A DNA stretch of 28,520 nucleotides from Hypsibius dujardini. Taxonomy: Eukaryota; Tardigrada; Eutardigrada; Parachela; Hypsibiidae. Both the position numbers and the translations under genes were made by a program. Below are positions 21,791 through 28,520 of this stretch, in pieces (within the stretch, counting starts at the first letter, position 1; each line of letters starts with the position of its first letter). Under the pieces are notes generated by a model, which made no database searches, had not been told where the DNA came from, and saw only the letters and a list, made by a program, of their open reading frames with translations. The stretch lies in the NCBI GenBank assembly GCA_001579985.1, contig LRSR01007154.1, positions 1 to 28,520 of the forward strand, read 5' to 3'.

Positions 21791-22731
21791 TAGCAAGACT
21801 AATTTTTTTAACTACTTTGACTGTTTTTTTGGGTAACGCTGAACAAAGCTGATCGATAAAAAAATGTTTTGATTTGGGAAACTGGAAATATAATTTAGTC
21901 CTTACGCATGGTTTAGCAAACTACCAACCGCAAGTGTCGTTCTCAATCTTGGCTGGACAGTCTTAGTTAACTGTCATAGAAGGTATTGGTCAACCTCTAC
22001 TGTACATGTAGTAATAGCAACTTTCCAGTGGCGCGTGAAGCTTTTTCATAAAGGGATGGGGTGTATGCTATGTCGCGTTCGGGCTCGAAAAAATGTTCAA
22101 TAATAATTATTGTGGTTGTTTTATTTTTTAGGAAGCGCCGCAGGCAATTTTTTCAAATTAACCAACATTTTATCTGTATATTCCAAATGTGAAACAGCAG
22201 TTTTACTGCTTCAGTAACTTGTATTTGGAAATGGGGAATGAAATATCTGTCCGGTTAATTGAAATAAATTGAAAAAGTGCCGTAAGCAACTTTTTTCAGA
22301 AATCAGCGTCTTGCGATTAGGAATCGTGGATACAAATTGATTTATTGCCTCGATACTGCGTTACTATATTGAGCAAATTCCATAAATTTTTTACGGTTAA
22401 AATGTCGTGGGAAGGTGAGTAGAACGGGATGCGAAAAACACGTTTTAGCAATTGAAATACGATGTGCCTTTGTGCAATTAAAATTTATTTTTTATTTAAT
22501 TTAAATTCAGAAGTTTGATTGGAACAACACTATCCGTTTCACTTTGTCTTGGCTTTCCTTGAGTCTGATTGTAGTACTACTTCTACAGTAAAACGTTAAG
22601 CCTCAGGAGCTCAAAGAAACACCTTCACAGTACCCTGGCAAGCTTATTCGCATAGAAAACCGAAATGAATGTTAGTGACACCTAGAAAATGTCTGGCTTG
22701 CTCATGTGGTCAGCAGAAATATAAGCCCAAA
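21791..22731. other. Spacer between the pseudokinase and kinase-like genes, copy B
   Basis: No supported exon. It includes the empty site (about 22206-22232) corresponding to the TA-flanked element of copy A. It is a promoter region if the two genes are separate, or an intron if they are joined. Confidence 0.5.
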
Positions 22732-25405
22732 TCAAATGATGTTTCTCGCCTTGATCAAGTCGACTGCCTCCAGCTGTTGAGAAGGATTGAGCACGAAACA
22801 AGCTTGACACAATTGTTTGAGGGCCTGCGGCATGTCCATGGGCAGACTGGGTCGTCCAGACGACGTCTGTGACTGTGCTATACACGTGTCAATCTCCACG
22901 TCCTCTCGTGCCCTTCGCATCCAGAGAAACACGACAATCAATCCAACTGCCCAAATATCCCACGCCGGGTGCGCTACCGAAGAGCCCAAACACTTTTCGC
23001 TGAAGAAGAGTTTGGCATCCGGATGGACCATTTGCGTGAAGGACATTATTCGAGATGGCAGTGGCGTGGGCAGCACGCCCTGACACACAGTGCTTCCGAA
23101 CAAGTCCCAAATCTGCACAATCGGCTCAACTTCCGGATCATGCATTGTACAAGAAATGCACGCTTCCATATTGTGCAATTCGCACCTTCTTCTTTCTGGG
23201 TTAATAAAGATTCCACATGGTCGTAAAAGGCAAACGATAATTTTAGGACTTAATTGATGTAGATAAGCCAATGCAACGAGGAGCTGCCGTGCAATTTTCA
23301 GGATATCTTTCACATCCGGTGTGAATGAAAGAGTATATTCGTGGAGAGTCATTGGAGAGGCCTCTAAAACACAATGCAGTGAACACGTAAGTTCGCATAA
23401 CTAATAGCTTGCGAGCACATCAATCACATGAATTGGCTTTTAATGAGCCCATTTTACACATTCCCTCGGAAAAGATGTAGAGGCCAGTTGTCGACAATCC
23501 GTTACGGCTGTTACCCAACTGAGGGGGGAACAACCAGCATGAAACGCCCGTTCTACCGCACCCCCAAAATGCCATGCCCCAAAAAATGTAATTTTTGAAA
23601 TCACATGTCATTAGTAAGAGTGCGATCGTCAACTTTTGCCATCAATCAACAAAATGTATCAGAACAGTTTTGGTAAATGAGTTCGAACAAGTGATCAGCC
23701 AGACCTGTCAAGCAAATGCGATAAGTAAATTTCAGAAATTCGCTGATCGCATTTGGCTGAGCGGTAAGGCAGCTAAGCTGTCAACGATAAAAAAAAGGCA
23801 ACAGACCAATCAGAACTCTCGCTTTTCGGTCCACGCAGCCCATGTTCACTCGCCCACTGATACCTTTTTCTGATACCTTTTTTGATAGACTTTTTTACAC
23901 ATTTTATTGCCGACTGTATTCTCCCTATTGAGTGTGAAAGCTCGCTGAAGATACCGAATTCTGATGAAGAACTCATTTTGAGTCATAACATTTTGAGGGA
24001 GCCGATTTAAAATTGATTTGGAAGTGAGCCGAAATATAGGGTTTCCCTCAAACTGTACTCGCTTTTCCCCTGTTGATCTTGTTAAAAAAAACAGACATTT
24101 TCATTTAAGACTCTTAAAATTTCGAAACCATAACACATTTTTTTGGGGGCGTGGTCCCTTCCACGCCCTTGTCTATGGATGCGTGACGCGACCCGAGATG
24201 GGCAACTCCGAATCCGGAGTTTGGAGTCTTTCAACTCCCTCAACTCCACTCCGGAGTTTTTGGCCGGAGTTGGAGTTGAAAAAGTTGGAGTGGAAGGTGG
24301 AGTTGAAGTTGATTTTCGCAGAGTGGGATTGTTGTTTTGTCGAATTTTTGGCCTTGAGATTCCATTTGATTGATTTATTGAGGAGAAATCAAACGTAGCC
24401 CACTAGGCCATAGCCCACTTCTTGCCTGTTTTAGGGGAGTCAAGGCGGCTAATGCCCTGGAATAATAGAATAGAAGTCCATCACATACTACGTACAACAG
24501 TACACGGTGCAATTTGCACGTACAGTAGCTCTAGACTACAGTAGACTTAGAGCTACTGTAGTAGACTACAGTAGACTTACTGGACGAATTGTCTGAAATA
24601 TTTCCTCGACTGAAAAGTGCTGCAATTGGTGCTTCTACAGCCCCTGGTTCCACAGCCGATATTGAACGCACTTTCAAATTTTTGTGGTATCATCCTCCCA
24701 GAAATTCACGCAAATTTCAAGAACCACCTGATAGGTCGTGTGAACGGTGATTACAAGTAAAAATGTTTTTTCCTGTTTTTTATTCCGTACACTTGACGGG
24801 TGGAGTTGGACTGGAGTTGGACTGGGTTTTTATGGGAAAAAGGGTGGAGTTGGGGTTGGGATAATGGAATTGTGGAAGGAGTTGGAATGGAGTTGGAGTT
24901 TGTTTTTTACCGGAGTTGCCCATATCTGGACGCGGTTCCCATAAGGTTGAACTTGGCCGCCGAGTTATTAACAGATAATCTTGTATTCCTGTCAGTTGGC
25001 CTTACCTCTGCTCGTTTCCAGAATGGCTGCTAGTCGGGGTCTCACGAATTCTTCCTGTACTACACAACCCAGAGACCGGTATCCAACAATGTTGTCGTGA
25101 GACAAGGTCAGCAGTGTTTTCACTCGTGATGCCACCGAGGGAGAACTCCAATCGATTTCGTCGTGTCCGTTGCAATCCCCTGAATCTTCGACGGCAAGAA
25201 GCGCAGTAGTGTTGAGGCGTTTAAATCCGAGTGTGCCAAATTGGTTATCGTCGAACTCCACGGTATACAGCATTTTATCCAGTTGAGCCAGTATTTTGGG
25301 GGACTTCGTGGCAGACAACGGTCCCGCGTTGGTGATTGGATATTCTGTTCCATCAGCGGAGTGGAACACGGGGATGGTTCGTGAATTCGGACTCGGGAGT
25401 GGCAT
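22732..25405 (-). CDS. Two-exon pseudokinase gene, copy B (343 aa)
   Basis: Exon 1 is 25405-25006 (ATG; donor AGAG/GTAAGG) and exon 2 is 23363-22732 (acceptor TTGTGTTTTAG; stop TGA). The phase-1 join gives 344 codons. Like copy A, it has a worn glycine loop (FGTLGFKRL, about 56-64), no ATP lysine (LLAVED, about 69-74), LSHDNIVGYR (101-110), VCLLRPCGIFI in place of the HRD loop (177-187) and WDLFG near DFG (219-223), followed by AWDIWAVG. A single Cys-rich unit (RCELHNMEAC, then ISC) sits where copy A has three. The intron carries a hAT-like element. The two copies share start, splice sites, stop and frame throughout, which argues for selection on the protein rather than decay. Confidence 0.78.
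24193..24928. mobile_element. 736-bp hAT-like element with remnant transposase C-terminus
   Basis: Ends are CCGAGATGGGCAACTCCG and (reverse complement of the right end) CAGATATGGGCAACTCCG, with ACTCCG/CGGAGT arrays at both ends. Flanks GACGCGAC (24185-24192) and GACGCGGT (24929-24936) fit an 8-bp target duplication with two mismatches. Copy A shows the empty site near 14656 (GACGTGAC followed directly by the downstream sequence). The interior at about 24579-24700 encodes LSEIFPRLKSAAIGAS followed by GSTADIERTFKF, which resembles the hAT C-terminal dimerisation motif. It is therefore a decayed deletion derivative of a hAT element. Confidence 0.87.
24515..24580. repeat. Short palindromic repeat cluster inside the hAT-like element
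   Basis: The motif ACTACAGTAGACTTA occurs twice, with AGCTACTGTAGT in the opposite orientation between the copies, forming small hairpins. It probably arose inside the element. Confidence 0.75.
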
Positions 25406-25449
25406 CGTTTTGGAAATAAGGACAAGACAAACTAAGCAGTGTCTGGCGA

Positions 25450-25704
25450 CTAACCTTTTAGCAAGAAGAGGGAATACGGGCTTTTTTCACACAACTGCAG
25501 CTGAAGCTGTTGTCTTTGTGAGTGTCGAAGCAAAATAAACAGCAACTCCGCGAGTACAATTGCGCGTCCTATTTGCTCGCCTATCCTTAGGGGAGCGAGA
25601 TTAGATTGTACCGGTAAATGAGGCTTGTTGTTGTTCTGATAATTTACAGAGTTCAGACTCTTTTCCATCGTGAGTTCACTAAACCAAGCTAGTAATCGCC
25701 GCAA
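25450..25704 (-). other. Conserved open frame upstream of pseudokinase copy B
   Basis: Counterpart of 15233-15427: RRLLAWFSELTMEKSLNS, then a hydrophobic IVLAELLFILL run that could span a membrane, then a Gln-rich tail. It has one extra Asn codon compared with copy A. It ends near an AAAAG/GTTAGT sequence that resembles a donor, but the next AG is only about 23 bases away, too close for an intron. It could be an upstream exon or leader. Confidence 0.3.
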
Positions 25705-25755
25705 ATTTAGTCGATGATAGGTAGTGTGGTAATCATCCTGCTAAATACATTACAT

Positions 25756-27235
25756 TATAAAGGGTCCGCCAGCAAAGTGCGAACAGAGTCTTCAACCCTC
25801 TGAGAACCAGTCTGCATAGACTTGCTAGATTTGACGGTCAAATTTAATTTTCAGCGCCAGTTCTGGGTCTTTTCGTTCGCGTTTTTTTGCCTTGATATTT
25901 TTACCACATATTTATTTAGAATCAAAAAATAAATTTTGAAAAAAAAACCCTTTTCCAAGGGGTAGGAACATACTTAGCACCACCTTGCTAACACTTGGAC
26001 CGCTCGAACAACATCCAGTTCCACGTGCCGACATTTTTTTCTCCGTATCAATAAAATATGGGACTTGAGACCGGTCCTTAGGGCATCTAGTAAAACTGGT
26101 ATGCAATATTCGAGTGAATACAAGTGGAGTTAAAATTGGTAACCATCAGGAAAAGGTTAGAACTCTGCCTAATGATTCGCTGCGCTACCACTGCGAGTAA
26201 CCACTGCGAGTAACGTGTAACTGACATTTCCTAACTGTGTAGTCACTCATTTGACGGCTTTCTTTCCATTCTTTGTCAGCGGCACTACGGTTCCCGCCAC
26301 CACTGAAACGCTTACATTTGATAGTTGTGGGGAATTTTCCAAAAGATTCCGTTAAGATTTGCAAGGAATCATTCAGCACTTTCCCTGATCTAGCAAACTT
26401 GCTAGACCCAGTTCTATCCGTATACCCAAAACACCTGGTTACCAGAGGGTTAAAACAACAACCAGAGGGTTAAAAAAAACACCAAAACACCAGAGTATCC
26501 CGACCACTTACTTTGCAACTTTAAGATCAAGAAATAGTTTAACTTGGCTGAAATCGAGTTTGAAAGTAATCTGATACTTAGCCGGGGTAAACTAATTGCA
26601 GTGATCTGAGTGGCGTTTTTACAGCGTCAGGAGAGCAGCCTTCATTTTCAGGCTTTTTACATGTTGAAGAGAGTTGCCAATATAAGCAACTTTTTTCAGT
26701 CCCACCTGGCTCGCAATTGGCCGCATTAATCTCAAAATGAACGCGGATGTATCACACAATCTAATTAGTCGACCATTAAAGAAAGGAAAGCCATAAAACT
26801 CTTAACAAATTGAAGCTAAAAAACAACAGACTTGAACAAGATCCATCTTTAATTTTGCAGAACGAGAGTCTTAATCAATAAATCAGGTTGTCTTTTCTTT
26901 GCTTAACTTTGCACAGCAACAGAAAACCATTTGTTGAAATGACATTCGCCTACTCAATGAAGCAATCAGGGAAAAGATTGCATAAAGAACAACAACTTGG
27001 CAGTCTTCGTGATTATCCCACAGGGAGAAAGTATCGACCATTATTCAAGCTGCAAGTATGTTGACTATATCTTCAATAAATTTGGTCTGATTCCTTGAGT
27101 GAAGGACTTTCATCAGAGGACAGGAGCCAGTCTATTTTTTGTAACTAAAAGCCTTTGTGAATCCAGTTCCATTGAACTGATTGTGAAATTATTGCGTCAT
27201 CATGATGAAAAATTGGCATTTTTGACATTTTCAGA
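25756..27235. mobile_element. Copy B remnant of the CAGAGGGTCCGCC element, carrying a nested insertion
   Basis: The left end AAAGGGTCCGCCAGCAAAG and the interior from about 26478 onward align with the element at 15484-16219. The right terminal repeat is not found. A piggyBac-like insert (25796-26449) interrupts it near the left end. Confidence 0.65.
25796..26449. mobile_element. 654-bp piggyBac-like MITE candidate
   Basis: Ends are CCCTCTGAGAACCAG and (reverse complement) CCCTCTGGTAACCAG. The right flank is TTAA (26450-26453) and the left flank is TCAA (25792-25795), one base away from the TTAA target of piggyBac. An extra copy of the last 15 bases plus TTAA follows at 26459-26473. The interior has no transposase I can identify. 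Absent from copy A. Confidence 0.6.
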
Positions 27236-27239
27236 AGTT

Positions 27240-28520
27240 TAAAATGTTCTACAAAAAAAATCAGAAAAAACTATCAGAAATTTCAGATATCACCTTGCTA
27301 ACACTTTGGCGGCTTCTGCGCTGGTGTCTACAACTTCCTGCAATCTTGTTTTCCACGATCCAAAAACTGGCAGTTCTTGACAGAAGTTTTGGCCACCAAA
27401 ATCATTTGAAATTGAGTGCTTGTGTTGAACGGTAGCAGAATTAAAAGTCAGTCATCCTCAGTCAGAGTGTACTCCACCACTCAATCAATCAAGCGAACCT
27501 TTGTGTAAAGACTAAATACGTCGCACTATCCACGCATTACGGCATCAGTAATCATTTAACCATAAATGCAAACAGAACTAACAAGGTTGCATATGCTTCA
27601 ATCAGGTACGTCGCCAAAGGATCTAAAATTCACACCAGAATGCAGGGCGAGTCCCAGACTCCAAGTACCCCATCAACAATCAACCGGATGAAAGATTGTT
27701 CGGGAGCAGTCACTCTCAAGGGAACGATAGCGTGCGCAATAACGAATCCGCTGCGCTTCAATCCAGTAATGCAATCGACAGGGAATTTGGTTTTTTCTAA
27801 ATTTAGACATTCTTAAAAGGACACAAGTATACAAAACGAATTGGAGATATCAGGGGTGAAAACACAACAACAAAAACAAACCAAGCTTGGAGCGGCACCA
27901 GTCATGAACTGTAAACCGGAAAACTTCCAAATAATGCCTCGTAGTCACTGTTGAAATCATTTCACGCTTTCCCTATTTAAGCATTTTTCTGCTTGACCTC
28001 GCACTGCTCGTGCAATGCTACTGTGGTATTCCAATAACATGAAGGGTGCACTGGAGCAACGCCGTGAGACGAGGAACTCATTTTCCCTCTAGCTGATTGA
28101 CCATAGGAACCGGCTCATTCTTGGTTGGGTTCTTGGTTGGGTTCTTGGTGGGTTCATGATTTAGTAAGCTCACTCACTTCAACTATTACGAGCAATGTCC
28201 GGAAGTGGTTCCATCATTCAAACGATGGGTAAATAGACTGTGACCTTTTTAGAGTGTAACAGAGATTCTACTGTTGAGATAAAGTGTCCCTTCATGAGAC
28301 TCCACACCACATGGCATTCTTTGTATCTTCATTTACCCCCTTGATTGGGGAGGAATAGTACCGGTCGTAATGTTCTCTTATGGGGTGGAGGGGGAGGGGG
28401 TTGAGCGTTTTGTGTTTAAAGCAGTGATAGACTATTAGTTGCTCAGCAGAAAAAAGACACAACCAAGTTCAAAATCATCAGGGATACTACGCCGAATTTG
28501 CGGTTCAATTCAAAAACAAC
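27240..28520. other. Unassigned right flank
   Basis: No supported gene. A 63-codon frame at 27244-27435 has no motif or splice context. A short tandem repeat of TTCTTGGTTGGG lies near 28118-28152, and a G-rich stretch near 28381-28401. The region does not resemble the rest of the window. Confidence 0.4.
28118..28152. repeat. Short 12-bp tandem repeat
   Basis: TTCTTGGTTGGG is present in two perfect copies and one partial copy. No functional context is visible. Confidence 0.85.

Larger units (their letters stand above)
19868..27230. repeat. Copy B of the direct tandem duplication of the kinase-like locus
   Basis: Aligns in the same orientation with 7520-16200. Exons of both kinase-like genes, their splice sites, and part of a shared inverted-repeat element upstream are all present. 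Copy B lacks the insertions of copy A at 8678, 10439 and 12549, and has its own at 24193-24928 and 25796-26449. Endpoints are approximate. Confidence 0.88.

Noticed and set aside
28381-28401. G-quadruplex in the G-rich stretch
   Set aside because: Only three runs of three or more G are present, so the standard four-run pattern is not met.
1-28520. tRNA, rRNA, CRISPR array or bacterial-type operon
   Set aside because: No cloverleaf with A/B boxes, rRNA block or regularly spaced direct repeat with spacers was seen; the gene structure is eukaryotic.

Overview
The window looks like an invertebrate metazoan nuclear genome. It has short spliceosomal introns (49 to about 460 bp) with GT/AG borders, Tc1/mariner, hAT-like, piggyBac-like and LINE remnants, tetranucleotide microsatellites, and intron-split kinase and cyclase homology domains. 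I cannot name the species. A small-genome ecdysozoan such as a tardigrade would fit the intron sizes, but that is a guess. No bacterial operon, rRNA, tRNA or CRISPR signal was seen.

Layout. (1) 1-139: (GAAT)n microsatellite. (2) 160-1871, minus strand: a multi-exon gene for a basic, probably nuclear protein of unknown function; the last four exons join in perfect phase. (3) 2470-5918, plus strand: a four-exon gene of the tnp2-like (En/Spm-type) transposase-derived family. It is intact except for one in-frame TGA inside a Cys-x2-Cys knuckle. (4) 6419-7384: a TA-flanked inverted-repeat element. (5) About 7520-16200 and about 19868-27230: a direct tandem duplication of a two-gene kinase-like locus, all on the minus strand. 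Each copy holds a two-exon pseudokinase gene (ATG to stop, 369 aa in copy A and 343 aa in copy B) followed by a two-exon kinase-like gene with HGD in place of HRD and DLE in place of DFG. (6) Between the copies, on the plus strand, lies a broken class III nucleotide cyclase gene (16394-18820). Both metal-binding aspartates are replaced, and a 701-bp foldback element with a TCA target duplication is inserted in its coding exon.

The two kinase copies serve as controls for each other. Since they separated, copy A gained a hAT-like MITE (8678-9359), a TA-flanked MITE (10439-11132) and, in an intron, a LINE fragment split by a mariner-like element (12325-14270). Copy B gained a hAT-like element with a transposase remnant (24193-24928) and a piggyBac-like element (25796-26449). 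For several of these the other copy shows the approximate empty site. The kinase reading frames stay open in both copies despite this turnover.

Functional reading (inference): the kinase-like pair and the metal-site-dead cyclase domain are signalling-family genes that have lost canonical catalytic residues. The pairing of a pseudokinase with an adjacent non-RD kinase, kept through duplication, is the most unusual feature. No expression or homology search could be run.
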